A DNA stretch of 64,000 nucleotides from NCBI GenBank assembly GCA_046327915.1, contig JAXLXO010000006.1, forward strand, positions 186,001 through 250,000, read 5' to 3'. The stretch is from VGTK01 sp046327915. GTDB lineage: Bacteria; Desulfobacterota; Binatia; UBA12015. Positions 47,391 to 57,500 of the stretch are shown here, piece after piece; the stretch's first letter is position 1; each line of letters starts with the position of its first letter. Position numbers and translations under genes: made by a program. The notes under the pieces are model-generated. The model saw nothing but the letters and a program-made list of their open reading frames with translations. It made no database searches and had not been told where the DNA came from.

Positions 47391-48982
47391 GATGACGAAT
47401 CGCGGATCGTGAGCGTCGCCGCGTCCGGAACGTCGAGTACGGCGTCGCCGCCGGCGGCGACCAGCCTCAGACCCAGCGTCTCGTCACCCTCATCCAGGTG
47501 GTCGTCGAGGATGGGAACGGTGAACGTCTTCGACGTCTCGCCATCGGCGAAGGTGACTTCGCCCGAGACGCCCGTGTAGTCGGCGCCGGGCGTGGCGCTG
47601 CCCGTGGTCGATTCGTAGCTGACCGACACCTCCCCGTCTCCGCCCTCGCGCTGGATCGTGATCGTGGCCGTGCCGTCGGCCTCCCCGACCTCGTAGGCTG
47701 TCGCCGAGAAGCGGACGAGCGCGTGGCCGTCGGGGTCGAGCTCGGAGACGTAGAGGTGCCGGTCGGCGCCCTTGATCTCGGTCCACGCGACGACGAGTCG
47801 CTCGGGGAACGGATCCCTGCCGATCGTCGGTCTGTATGCGTCTGCCGTCGGGTCACGGTTCAGATCGTCGGCCACCTGCGTCCAGCGGACTCCGTTCCAG
47901 TTTGCGACGCGCACGCGCGACGAGCTTCCTCCCGTGTCGGGATCCTCGGACCAGGCGACCCAGGGCATGGGAGCGTTACCGGAAATCGAGGCCGGTCCGC
48001 CGAAATGAGCCCGGATATCGTTGAGCGGCTCGCCGAGCACCTCCCAGTGCAGGCTGCTGTCGAGCCGCGCGACCCGCAGGTCGTAGCCGGAGCGGTTGTT
48101 CTCCCACCACGTGAGGACGAGTCCGATGTCGTCGCGGTAGGAGAAACCGACGGACTGGAGCGTCGGCGAGAAGACATCGAATCCAGGGGTCCGGGCGACG
48201 ACGTCATCCAGCGAGTGCCACAGCCCGTCATCGAGCTTGAAGTAGGAAACGCGGATCCGGGATCCCGAGGCGTCGGATTCTCGCCATGCCACGGCGGGTC
48301 TTGCCTGGGGCACGAAGTCCTGGGGCCCGCTCGTGATCTGGACGTCGCTGACGGTGGCGGTCGGATCCGTGTTCACCGTGCTGCCGTATTCCAGCCAGGC
48401 GAGAGTTTGCAGATCCTCGCCGACGCCACGATGGCGGGTATGGATCTCGCTGGTCCCGACCACGGGATCGTATTCGACCCATGCGAGCATGAGCTCCGAG
48501 AAGACGACCGCGGTCGAGAGCCAGCGAACCTCGTGGAGCGGATCGATCCCCGCGAAGAACCCTTCCGGCTGGGCACCCGCGAGATACGGCTTGCCCTCCT
48601 CGCCCCAGGTGACCCAGACCTCCTCGTGGCTCCCGGCGATGGTCGGGTAACCCTCCTCGTCGATCGCGGCCGTAGGTGAGACGTTCAGCGGCAGCGGCCC
48701 CAGATCCCCGACCGCATCCCACCCCGGGGCCGACGCGATCCGGACCTCCGGATTGCCGTTCGGGGTCACCGGTCCGAGATAGGACATCCAGAGCCCGAAC
48801 TCCGGTGTGAACACCGGGGCTCCGACCGGGTTCTCGCCCGCGTCGACCTCCCCGCCGCCGCTGTACGGGATCCACCCCGCATGCGCCGCTGGAGCGCAGG
48901 CGAGTTCCAGCAAGCTCAGAATCCCCACCGCGCTGGCGAGAAGTGCACGACTCGACGACCGGGAGCTCGATGAAGGCGACAT
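45914..48982 (-). CDS. Large secreted protein: propeller-like N-terminus, Calx-beta domain, disulphide-rich C-terminal half; frameshifted at the end
   Basis: A protein of about 1022 residues. Signal peptide, then roughly 450 residues of W-rich repeats (VWVTWGEEGKPYL; VAWRESDASGSRIRVSYF; LVLTWWENNRSGYDLRVARL; WVAWSEDPDTGGSSSRVRVANW) resembling a propeller. A Calx-beta domain follows (VRFSATAYEVGEADGTATITIQREGG to DDHLDEGDETLGLRL), a calcium-binding adhesion module. Two Ig-like domains (PETTIVGNATATN; PDTTITDGPSG) and a cysteine-rich terminal domain come last. Compared with the paralogue at 49004, one base is missing near 45950. The last 45 or so residues, ending KPTKKRPFC at 45807, are therefore out of frame and this version ends prematurely at 45914. 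ATG 48982 has GGAGGT at a good distance. Function unknown, possibly surface binding. Confidence 0.8.
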   Translation of the reverse strand: MSPSSSSRSSSRALLASAVGILSLLELACAPAAHAGWIPYSGGGEVDAGENPVGAPVFTPEFGLWMSYLGPVTPNGNPEVRIASAPGWDAVGDLGPLPLNVSPTAAIDEEGYPTIAGSHEEVWVTWGEEGKPYLAGAQPEGFFAGIDPLHEVRWLSTAVVFSELMLAWVEYDPVVGTSEIHTRHRGVGEDLQTLAWLEYGSTVNTDPTATVSDVQITSGPQDFVPQARPAVAWRESDASGSRIRVSYFKLDDGLWHSLDDVVARTPGFDVFSPTLQSVGFSYRDDIGLVLTWWENNRSGYDLRVARLDSSLHWEVLGEPLNDIRAHFGGPASISGNAPMPWVAWSEDPDTGGSSSRVRVANWNGVRWTQVADDLNRDPTADAYRPTIGRDPFPERLVVAWTEIKGADRHLYVSELDPDGHALVRFSATAYEVGEADGTATITIQREGGDGEVSVSYESTTGSATPGADYTGVSGEVTFADGETSKTFTVPILDDHLDEGDETLGLRLVAAGGDAVLDVPDAATLTIRDSSSPETTIVGNATATNAGVGSFAFAAVPPTGATFECSWDDEPFAPCTSPHQSGVLDPGNHNFRVRASNANGTDPTPASRDFIVDRDAPTTTIRLDGSQTAPGAFAGSVTVDADVTDPAPSSGIASKFCVVDPPTPPASLGAFGSQPCGVVVTAIGTHVAYAIANDNARNESAIVSATFSIVAAPDTTITDGPSGVVYSVPSFRFTSNVAGARFECRVDSGPYTACSSAILPYKVFDLSQGTHTFEVRAIGPDGLVDPSPASRTFMLGTQALDGGCSFRFPFKGGDQSCVAKRAVCPLGSVCSRAGEVTVVNEDIGISYAGVVSQALSEVVPRGSTTKPLSYNYGCSAPSLPSFTKGPCPGSWSNTVVGTGQAIAVVCGTYPLGNYSGAATPLPGPDEARGIICDGTITIRPATALEAAGTGTGTGVGIVVPGPGILGVAPAAGLARSSAAGRAAATKPPFRTITRKIKGEGVKELKLGLGPAEARFSGRSGGAS

Positions 48983-49003
48983 GGGGACCTCCACGCGTAT
49001 GGG

Positions 49004-50588
49004 TCAGCAGAACGGACGCTTCTTCGTCGGCTTGCAGGGCTTGGTCAGGACCACCGTCTGCGTTCGCGAGACGCTCGCGCCCCCGGTCGGAGTGAAGGTG
49101 ATCTCGAGCGTCAGCTCGAGCCGGCGCTCCGTCCGGAGCGTTTTCGCCTCGGCGGGGCCGAGGCCCAGCTTCAGCTCCTTGACGCCCTCACTTTTGATCT
49201 TGCGGCTGATCTTCCGGAAGGGAGGCTTGGGAGCGGCGGCAAGCCCGGCCACGGAGGACCGCGCTCCGACGGGCGGCGGAGCGATCACGAGGACCCCGGG
49301 ACCGGGAACGACGATGCCCACGCCCGTTCCGGTCCCTGTCCCCGCCGCCTCGAGCGCAGTCGCCGGGCGGACCGTGATCGTCCCGTCGCAGGTGATGCCC
49401 CGCGACTCGTCGGGACCCGGGAGCGGGGTCGCTGCCCCGGAGTAATTGCCGAGAAGGTAGGTGCCACAGACGACGGCGACCGGCTGCCCCTTGCCGATCA
49501 CGGTATCCGTCCACGACCCCGGACAGGGACCCTTGGTGAACGAAGGGAACGACGGAGCCGAGCAACCGTAGTTGTAGCTCAGTGGCTTTGTCGTCGAGCC
49601 GCGAGGGACGACCTCGGAGAGCGCTTGGCTCACGACCCCGGCGTAGCTGATGCCAATGTCCTCGTTGACGACGGTGACCTCGCCCACCCTCGTGCAGACC
49701 GATCCGAGCGGGCAGATGACGCGCTCGGCGACGCAGGACTTGTCGTCGCCTCTGAAGGCGAAGCGGAAGCTGCAGCCGCCGTCGGACGCCTGGGTGCCGA
49801 GGGTGAACGTGCGGCTGGCCGGTGACGGATCGACCAGGCCGTCGGGGCCGATCGCGCGGACCTCGAAGGTGTGAGCGCCCTGCGAGAGCCCGAAGACCTT
49901 GTAGGCGAGGATGGACGAGGAGCAGGCGGTGTACGGGCCGAAGTCGATCCGGCACTCGAAGCGTGCACCCGCGACGTTCGAGGCGAACCGGAAGGCGGGG
50001 ACCGAGAACACGACGCCGCTCGGGCCATCGGTGATGGTGGTGTCCGGTGCCGCGACGATCGAGAACGTCGCGCTGACGATCGCGCTCTCGTTGCCCGCCT
50101 CGTCGTTGGCGATCGCATAGGCAGTATGAGCTCCGACTGCGGTGACCACCACGCCGCAGGGCTGGGAGGCAAAGCTGCCGAAGGACGTCGGCGGCGCCGG
50201 CGGATCGACCACGCAGAACCGGTTGCGGATCCCCGAGCTCAGCGGTGGATCGGTCACGTCGGCGTCGACGGTGACGCTGCCCGCGAAGGCACCCGCGGGA
50301 ACCTGGATGCCGTCGAGTCTGATCGTCGTGGTGGGCGCAACCCGGTCGACGGTGAAGAAGCGGGTGGCAGGAGTGGCGTCGGTGCCGTTCGCGTTGCTCG
50401 CGCGGACGTCGAAGCGGTGCGCTCCCGGATCGATGACCGGGCTGGTGTACGGGGACGAGCAGGCAGCAAAGGGCTCACCGTCGAGTGAGCACTCGAAGGT
50501 CGCACCGGCCGGTGGGTCGGCGGTGAACTGGAAGAAGGCGACGCCAGCATTGGTCGCGCTGCCTCCGGTGGTGATGATGGTGTCGGGC
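49004..50588 (-). repeat. 1.58-kb dispersed direct repeat, copy B
   Basis: The 3' part of the gene at 49004-52213. It aligns with copy A with a nearly constant offset of about 3.2 kb. Unlike copy A, it keeps the open frame to the terminal TGA. The two copies in the same orientation could recombine and delete one N-terminal module. Confidence 0.85.
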
Positions 50589-52213
50589 GGTGGCGGCGGT
50601 CCCGTGAACTCGGCGGTCACGGTCAGCGCTTGACTCATCGTCACGGTGCAGTCGCCGGTGCCCGAGCAGCCGCCGCCGGACCAGCCGGCGAAGGTGGATC
50701 CCGCCTCGCCGTCGGGCGCGGCGACCAGGGTGACCACCGTGTCCTCGGGGTAGGCCGCGCTGCAATCGGTGCCGCAGCTGATCCCCGCCGGATCCGAGGC
50801 GACGGATCCCGCGCCGGTCCCGGACCTCTCCACGGTGAGCGTGAAGCTGCTCGCGGCGACGTCGCGCTCGTGAAGGAAGACGTCACGAGCGCTGGCATCA
50901 CCGGCCACCAGGTTGCTGGCGTCGGACTCGAAGCTGACGTAGCGGCCGTCGCCCGAGATCGAGTTGGCGATCGAGGTGTCGTTGCCCTGCCCGCCGCCCG
51001 TGGCGACGCTGACGCGCGTGGTGACGCCGGTCTCGCGATCGCGGACGAAGGCGTCGAACCTGACGTTCGAGTCGGGCGGGGAGATGAGATTCGACGACAG
51101 GGAGCTGAAGGCGACGTACCTGCCGTCGGCCGAGATCGCGCCGAAGGCCGACGGACCGTTTGCCTGCAAGCCGGCGCTGCTCACGTTGACCCGCGAGGTC
51201 TCGTTCGTCTGCCGGTCGCGGACGAACACGTCGGAGGTGTTGTTGTCGTCGCCGGCCGCCAGGTTCGAGGCGCTGGTCTGGAAGGCGACGAACCGCCCGT
51301 CGGCCGAGATCATGCGTCGCCCGCAGCACGGATCCCCGCTGGCAAACGAATCGAGGTTCGCCTGGACTCCCGACGACGAGACGCTGACGCGCTCGGTGGT
51401 GCCGGCCTGCAGGTCGCGGACGAAGATGTCGCTCGCGTTGTTGGTGTCGCCCGGCACGAGGTTGCTCGAGCTGGCCGAGAACACGACGTAGCGGCCGTCC
51501 GCCGAGATCGAGGGCTCGATTGCGCTGGCATTGCCCTGGGCGCCCCCCGTGGCGACGCTGACGCGCTCGATCGTGTTCGCCTGCCGGTCGCGGACGAACA
51601 CGTCGGAGGTGCCGTTGGTGTCACCCGGAACCAGGGTCGACGCTTCCGATCGGAACGCGATCCGGTTGCCATCGGCGGAGATCGAGCTCTGCAGCGCTCC
51701 GAACGTCGCCGCCTGGACGCCGCCCGCTCCCACGCTCACCCGCTCCGTCGTGTGGGTCTGCCGGTCGTGGACGAAGACGTCGGGGGCGAAGTTGGTATCC
51801 CCCGCAACCAGGTTCGAGGCGTACGAGTGGAAGGCGACGTAGCGGCCGTCGGCGGAAAGCGACGGCTCGTAGGAGTTGTTGTCGGCCTGGCCACCGCCGA
51901 CGGCGACGCTGGCCTTCTCGATCGTTCCCGTGCTCCGCTCGATCACGAACACATCGACTGTGTTGATGCCCTGCTGGTACAGCTCGAAGGCGATGAACCG
52001 GCCGTCGTCCGAGAGCGACGAGTGTTGCGCGGTGCCGACCCCGGAGCTGATCCGATTCGTGTCGCCCGGGGCTGCGAGGGCCGATGCCGCAGCGATCGTC
52101 AGGACGCCCGCCGTCAACGCGAGCACGAGTCGTCGAGTCGGCGGTGCCCCGATCGGTCCCGCTGGATCGAGTGCCTTGGGACCGTTCGGACCGGTCCTTT
52201 CGAGTCCGGCCAT
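49004..52213 (-). CDS. Large secreted protein with PD40/TolB-type repeats, InlB-B-like repeat and disulphide-rich C-terminal half
   Basis: A protein of 1069 residues. After a signal sequence (LVLALTAGVLTIAAASALA) there are about seven repeats of the form SADGRYVAFxSxASNLVAGDTNxxSDVFVRDRQTxxTERVSV, a TolB/WD40-like propeller. A divergent InlB B-repeat/TIGR-type module follows (SGTGAGSVASDPAGISCG to FAGWSGGGCSGTGDCTVTM). Then come two Ig-like domains (PDTIITTGGSATN; PDTTITDGPSG) and the cysteine-rich end CKPTKKRPFC shared with the neighbouring paralogue. ATG 52213 with GGAGGT upstream is preferred; the longer frame upstream lacks signals. Probably cell-surface or secreted; no catalytic site is visible. 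It is transcribed just before the paralogue, 21 bp apart. Confidence 0.85.
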   Translation of the reverse strand: MAGLERTGPNGPKALDPAGPIGAPPTRRLVLALTAGVLTIAAASALAAPGDTNRISSGVGTAQHSSLSDDGRFIAFELYQQGINTVDVFVIERSTGTIEKASVAVGGGQADNNSYEPSLSADGRYVAFHSYASNLVAGDTNFAPDVFVHDRQTHTTERVSVGAGGVQAATFGALQSSISADGNRIAFRSEASTLVPGDTNGTSDVFVRDRQANTIERVSVATGGAQGNASAIEPSISADGRYVVFSASSSNLVPGDTNNASDIFVRDLQAGTTERVSVSSSGVQANLDSFASGDPCCGRRMISADGRFVAFQTSASNLAAGDDNNTSDVFVRDRQTNETSRVNVSSAGLQANGPSAFGAISADGRYVAFSSLSSNLISPPDSNVRFDAFVRDRETGVTTRVSVATGGGQGNDTSIANSISGDGRYVSFESDASNLVAGDASARDVFLHERDVAASSFTLTVERSGTGAGSVASDPAGISCGTDCSAAYPEDTVVTLVAAPDGEAGSTFAGWSGGGCSGTGDCTVTMSQALTVTAEFTGPPPPPDTIITTGGSATNAGVAFFQFTADPPAGATFECSLDGEPFAACSSPYTSPVIDPGAHRFDVRASNANGTDATPATRFFTVDRVAPTTTIRLDGIQVPAGAFAGSVTVDADVTDPPLSSGIRNRFCVVDPPAPPTSFGSFASQPCGVVVTAVGAHTAYAIANDEAGNESAIVSATFSIVAAPDTTITDGPSGVVFSVPAFRFASNVAGARFECRIDFGPYTACSSSILAYKVFGLSQGAHTFEVRAIGPDGLVDPSPASRTFTLGTQASDGGCSFRFAFRGDDKSCVAERVICPLGSVCTRVGEVTVVNEDIGISYAGVVSQALSEVVPRGSTTKPLSYNYGCSAPSFPSFTKGPCPGSWTDTVIGKGQPVAVVCGTYLLGNYSGAATPLPGPDESRGITCDGTITVRPATALEAAGTGTGTGVGIVVPGPGVLVIAPPPVGARSSVAGLAAAPKPPFRKISRKIKSEGVKELKLGLGPAEAKTLRTERRLELTLEITFTPTGGASVSRTQTVVLTKPCKPTKKRPFC

Positions 52214-52388
52214 GGGCACCTCCGGTTTGTCTGCGTTTCGATTCGGGATCGGCCGGCGCGTCGAGCAACGGACGAGCCGGGTTTCTGCTCTCGATCGGAG
52301 GGCGTGAGAAACCGTGGCACACTGTGCCAAAACGTCCCGCTGGCAGGTCGGTTTCCGCCGTTCTGCACGGCCGCTCGAAACAGACTGA

Positions 52389-53150
52389 TCAGGAGTTGTC
52401 GGGCTGCGAGCAGACGAGATCCGCCTGCTCGTCGTGGTTCGCGTCGATGATCCGGCGCAGCTTGTCCAGGTTGGACGCGGCGTCGTTCCTGAGGTCGGCG
52501 TTCCTGGGGTTCGGGGGGAGATCGGCGATCGCGTTCTTCATCTTTTCCATGACGCTCGGCGCGTCGGGAAACTTCGCGGCCATCTTGGAGCTGGCCGCGG
52601 CCTCCGCGGCCCCCCGCTGGCACCGGATCCAGTCGTCGACGGTGTCGATGGTCTGCTTCGACGTGTGCTGCGCGCAGAAGGCCTCGATCTTCTTCGCGTT
52701 CAGGGGATTCTCGACCGACGGATCTCCCTTGCCGGTCACGTCGTCGAGCGTGTGCTTGAGCTTGGGGTTCGCCGACGGATCGCACGCGCTCCGGATCTTC
52801 GCCGCCATCTTCTCCGCTGCGCTCGCCCCGAGCTGCCGGCTGTCGTCGATCGCCTGCATCTGCACCGCGCACTTCGCGGCCGCCCTGGCGTCGGGACCGA
52901 CCTGGCGATGGAGGAGGAGAGCCTGGAGCGTCGCCTTCAGGCACGAGTCGAGCGCCTTGGTCGTCGCCGCCTCGTATTGCTGCGTGTTCTTCATCGCCTT
53001 CTCCTGGCACCGCTGGAGGCTTTCTTCCCTGGGGCCGGCGGACGCCCGGGGAACGCCGATCCACAGCGAGCCGGCCAGGCCGAGCAGCAGCGCCGCGGAC
53101 CATGCGCGTGCGGGAGAGAGGGTCGTCGGTGGACGCTTGCGAATGATCAT
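52389..53150 (-). CDS. Secreted helical cysteine-containing protein of unknown function
   Basis: A 253-residue exported protein, signal peptide ending near ASAGP after a basic N-region (MIIRKRPPTT). The mature part is predicted helical and lysine/alanine-rich with cysteines spaced every 20-40 residues (QRCQEKAMKNTQQ; DSCLKATLQ; AKCAVQM; SACDPSANPK; AFCAQHT; IRCQRG; LVCSQPDNS). The style recalls the secreted gene at 60230-61012, although the sequences do not align well by eye. Not recognised. It is on the same strand as, and 176 bp upstream of, the paralogue pair's first gene. Confidence 0.65.
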   Translation of the reverse strand: MIIRKRPPTTLSPARAWSAALLLGLAGSLWIGVPRASAGPREESLQRCQEKAMKNTQQYEAATTKALDSCLKATLQALLLHRQVGPDARAAAKCAVQMQAIDDSRQLGASAAEKMAAKIRSACDPSANPKLKHTLDDVTGKGDPSVENPLNAKKIEAFCAQHTSKQTIDTVDDWIRCQRGAAEAAASSKMAAKFPDAPSVMEKMKNAIADLPPNPRNADLRNDAASNLDKLRRIIDANHDEQADLVCSQPDNS

Positions 53151-53759
53151 CTTGCCGGTTCCTTTCGTCGGCCGAGCTGCCGGCCGCTGGTCCTGGCACG
53201 CAATGGCGCGCGATCGGGGCAGGGAAATCGGAACTCGATCGGGGGCACGAGACGTTCGTAAATGCCAAGTCTTGTCGGACGTGGTGCCTGACGAACGGGC
53301 CTCGCGCAGCGCCCACGGTACGGCTCGGCGAGGAAGCTCTGCGCGTCCGCCGGCGGGGCGGTTCGGACCCGGGCTCATGCGCGTATCCGAGCGGATCGAC
53401 GACCCGCGCGCATCGGGTAAAACCCTACCTTTTTGGCCTGATCCCGTCGTCGGCGCCGTCCGCGCGACCCCGGCGGCCCGACTGCGGTACGCCGGTGAGG
53501 CGGCCGGAGCTGCGTGCCGCGGTGCCCGAGTTGCTTGACGCGCGCCCGCGCAGTCGGATGCCCGCCCCGCCGATCACCTCCACTGAACCGGGCGCGATCG
53601 CCGGAGACGAGCCGCCCAACAAGGCCCCGTGAGCCTGAAGCGGCCCCGGCCGCGGTCCAGGCCCGGGGTCGCAGGTCGACGCAATGAGCGGCGCGATTCC
53701 CTCGTCGGATCTGCGTGCGGCAACGACGGCGGCACGACCCGCCGAGAAGGAGACCAATC
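53151..53759. other. Gene-free region of 609 bases
   Basis: Open frames here have arginine-rich, low-complexity translations and no domain features. I see no RNA gene or repeat. The ribosome binding site of the mddA-like gene (AAGGAGA) is at its right end. Confidence 0.5.
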
Positions 53760-54527
53760 ATGCTCGGACGCATCGCGATCTTCGTCTACGGCGTGGCCAG
53801 CTACGCCGTGTTTTTCGCCACGTTCCTGTACGCCATCGGCTTCGTGGCGAACGTCGCCACCCCGACGTCCCTCGACGGCGGCGTCCCCGGACCGCTCGGC
53901 ACGGCGCTGCTCGTGAACCTGGGCCTGCTCGCCCTCTTCGCGCTGCAGCACAGCGTCATGGCGCGCCCGGCGTTCAAGCGCGCGTGGACCCGCATCGTCC
54001 CCGAGCCGGCGGAGCGCAGCACCTACGTGCTGCTGTCGAGCGTCGCGCTGATCCTGCTGTTCGCGTACTGGCAGCCGATGGGCGGCGTGGTGTGGGACGT
54101 CCGCAGCCCCGGCGCGCGTGCCCTGCTGCAGTCGCTCTGCATGGCGGGCTTTCTGATCGTCCTCGTGAGCACCTTCCTGATCAACCACTTCGATCTCTTC
54201 GGTCTTCGTCAAGTATGGCTGCACCTGACCGGACGCCCGTACACGCACCTGCCGTTCCGCACGCCGGGTCCGTACCGTCTCGTGCGTCATCCGCTGTACG
54301 TCGGCTGGCTGGTCGCGTTCTGGGCCGCGCCGACGATGACCGTCGCGCACCTGGTCTTCGCCATCGGCTGCACCGGCTACATCCTCGCCGCGATCCCGTT
54401 CGAGGAGGCCGACCTCGAGGACGCGCACGGCGAGCCGTACCGCCACTACCGCCGCTCGGTCGGCATGTTCCTGCCGTGCCGCAAGCGCGACCGCGCGGCG
54501 CAGCCCTCCGCGCAGGCGCTGTCCTGA
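53760..54527 (+). CDS. mddA: Methanethiol S-methyltransferase-like integral membrane protein (MddA)
   Basis: A 255-residue membrane methyltransferase of the NnrU/isoprenylcysteine methyltransferase group. Features in order: FLYAIGFVANVATPTSLDGG, LFALQHSVMARPAFKRAWTRIVPEPAERSTYVLLSSVAL, FLINHFDLFGLRQVWLHLTG, then YRLVRHPLYVGWLVAFWAAPTMT, with the VRHP motif that binds SAM in ICMT-fold enzymes, and IPFEEADLEDAHGEPYRHYRR. These closely match MddA, which makes dimethylsulfide from methanethiol. AAGGAGA precedes the ATG. It stands alone and converges with the CHAT gene. Confidence 0.8.
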   Translation: MLGRIAIFVYGVASYAVFFATFLYAIGFVANVATPTSLDGGVPGPLGTALLVNLGLLALFALQHSVMARPAFKRAWTRIVPEPAERSTYVLLSSVALILLFAYWQPMGGVVWDVRSPGARALLQSLCMAGFLIVLVSTFLINHFDLFGLRQVWLHLTGRPYTHLPFRTPGPYRLVRHPLYVGWLVAFWAAPTMTVAHLVFAIGCTGYILAAIPFEEADLEDAHGEPYRHYRRSVGMFLPCRKRDRAAQPSAQALS

Positions 54528-54553
54528 CGAGCGCGGCGGCGCGCGCGTCCTGC

Positions 54554-57500
54554 TCAGCTCTCGAGCAGGGCGCGCGCGTCGCGCAGCAGTCCGGTGTCGA
54601 GCCCCTCGCGGAACCCGCCGACGAGCGGCTCGACGAGCGCACGCACCGCGCCGGCGCGGCCGGTGGCGCGCAGGTGCCGCGCCATGCCGAGCGCCGACTG
54701 CAGCTCGACCGTCGGCGCGCCCAGCGCGCGGGCGAGCTCGAGCGAGCGCAGGTGGCAGGACTCGATCTCCTGCGGCGAAGCGAGGCCGCGCAGCCCGAGC
54801 AGCTCGCCGCGCGCGCGCCACAGCCCCGGACCGTGCAGGCGCTGCCCGGTCTCCTCGACCTCGGCGATGCCGCGGTCCACGGTCGCCAGCGCCCGATCGA
54901 TCGCGCCCGAGAAGCCGTACGCGACCCCGAGCATGATGCGGTACGCCGGCTGCGTGAGCCGCGCCCCGGTCTCGTGCTGCGCGACCAGCGCCGCCTCGCC
55001 GAGCTCGATCGCCGCGTCGAGGCGGCCCGACGCGAGTGCGTGCCAGGCCTCGATGCTGCCGACGGTCGCGCGCAGGTACGGAAAGCCGTCCTCGATCGCG
55101 ACCAGGCGCGCGCGCTCGAGCGGCGACGCCGCTGCCTTTGCGTCGCCGCGGTGCAGGTGCAGCACGGCCGACGACATGCACGCGAAGCCGAGCGAGAACG
55201 GGTGTCCGAGCTCGTCCGCGAGCGCGAGCCCGTCGGCCGCGACGCGCAGCGCGCGATCGCCCTCGCCGCGCATCCACAGCAGCCACGACAGCCAGCAGCG
55301 CGAACCGACGCCCGGATCGTAGCCGCCGTACACTGCGGCGTGCGTCTCGTGCGTCTCGGGGCGGTACAGCTCGAGCGCGCGCTCCAGATGGCGCTGCGAG
55401 GACTCGAGCTCGCCGAGGTCGTACAGCGTGACGCCGTGTCCGTAGAGCGCCTGCACCAGCGCGACCTCGTCGTCGTTGCGCGCGCACAGCGCGAGCAGCT
55501 CCTCGCCGACCGAGCGCGCCGCCTCGAGTCGTGCGCGCACCTGGTGGAACGAGACCAGCGTGCGAAGCAGCGGCGCGAGGTCGCGGCCCGACGCGATCTG
55601 CCGTGACAGCGTGTAGGCCCGGTCGAAGATCGTCTCGAGCTCGGGAGCGGCGTAGCCGGCGGTCGACATCAGGCGCGTCGCGAGCTTGACGAGGATCGAC
55701 AGCTCGCCGGACGGATCGCACGCGCCCGTCTGCGCGCACAGTCCGAGCGCGCGCCGGTAGTGCTCGACCGCCTCGCGCTCGGCGTGGCGCCGCACCGCGA
55801 GATCACCCGCGCCGACGCGCTGCCCGAGCGCGCGGCGCGGCTCGTGGGCGGCCTCGAAGTGGACCGCGAGCTCGGCCGCGATCTCGAGGTTGTCGGCGCC
55901 GAACGCCGCCGCCTTGCGCTCGGCGATGCGCCGGTGCAGGCGCGCGCGCCGCGCCTCGGGCACGCGGCGGTAGAGCACGTTCTGGTAGAGCGCGTGCACG
56001 AAGCGGTAGCGTCCGCCGAGCGTGCCGTCGGGCCACTTCTCCATGCCGGACGAGCGCAGGAACTGTCCGCGCCACGCGAGCCCTTCGCAGCGGTCCTCGA
56101 TCGCGTCCTGCGTGCCGTCGAGTGCCGCGACCAGCGCCGCGCTCGAGAATTCCGCGCCCGCCACGGCCGCCGCCTCGAGCAGGTGCTGCTCGTCGGGCGC
56201 GAGCGACTCGATCTGCCGCTCGATCATCGGCACGAGCCCGTCGGGGATGCTGTCCGCGAGCGCGTCCTCGCCGCCGCGCAGCGCGACCGTGCCGTCGCGT
56301 GCGACGATGCGCTCCTCGCGCAGCGCGAAGTCGACGACGTTGACGAGGAAGAGCGGGTGTCCCTCGGTGCGGCGGTACACGACGCGCATCAGGTCGTCGC
56401 CGACCCGCGGCACGTCGAGGCGCATCGCCAGGTAGCGCGCGACGTCCGGCTCGCCGAGCGGCTCGAGCCTGATCTCCTCGCTCAGACGCCGCGCGCGCAG
56501 CTCCTGCGTCGCCGCGCGCAGCGGGTGGTCGCCGGACAGCACCTCGGCGGGACGATACGTCCCGAGCAGCAGCAGGCGTGCGGGCGAGCGGCGCAGCGCC
56601 ACGTACGAGATCGCTTCGATCGTCGCGTGGTCGCTCCAGTGCAGATCCTCGACGATCAGCACCAGCGGACGCTCCGCGGTGAAGACGTCGAGCAGCTCCG
56701 CGAGCTCGCGCAGCATGCGCTCGCGCGTCGAGCCGAGCGCGCGCCGTGCGAGCGCCTCCTGCTCCGCCGGATCGACCAGCGCCGGGAGCTGCGCGAGCCA
56801 GGTCGGTGCGTGCCGCCGCAGATGCTTGACGAGCAGCGCGCCGTCGGCCGAGCGGCCGAGCTGTCCGAACGCCTCGAGCAACGGCAGGTACGCCTCGCCG
56901 GCGCCGTAGTGCTCGACCGACTGACCGTGCGCGAACATCGCGTCGCCGCTCGCCGCGGCGAACGCGTCGAGCAGCGTGGTCTTGCCGATGCCCGGCGGAC
57001 CGCAGACGAACATCGCACGGCGCTCGCCGCGGCGCGCGGCCGCGAGTGCTGCGTCGAGCCGCGCGAGCTCGGCGTCGCGGCCGACCAGCGGCTGCACCGC
57101 GCGCACGCGATCGACCGCAGGCGCCGCGTCACCCGCGGCGAGCGACACCGCGAAGCGCGCGCTGGCGGCACTCGCGGGACTCCGCCGCGAGCGCGGCTCG
57201 GCCGGTGCGGCGACCGGTCGAGCCTCGGGGTCGCCGTACTGCAGATAGCTCGCCCACGTGAGCGACCGCGTCCCGTGCGACGACATCACCGTGCTGCGCC
57301 CCTCGGCAAGCGCCTCGCCGAGCGATCCACCCGCGGCGAGCGAGCGGTAGTACGCCGTCGCGAAGGTCAGGCTCTCGTCGTCGTGCACCACCCAGAACGT
57401 GCCGACGTAGTTCGGCACGCCGGCGAGCAGGAACGCGCTGCCGATGCCCCACGCGTGGCCGTCGAAGCCGGCGCCGCGCTCCCACGCCGCCGACGCGCCC

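Noticed and set aside
53375..53773. Minus-strand open frame in the 53-kb gap.
   Set aside because: Low-complexity arginine-rich translation with no start signal or domain.
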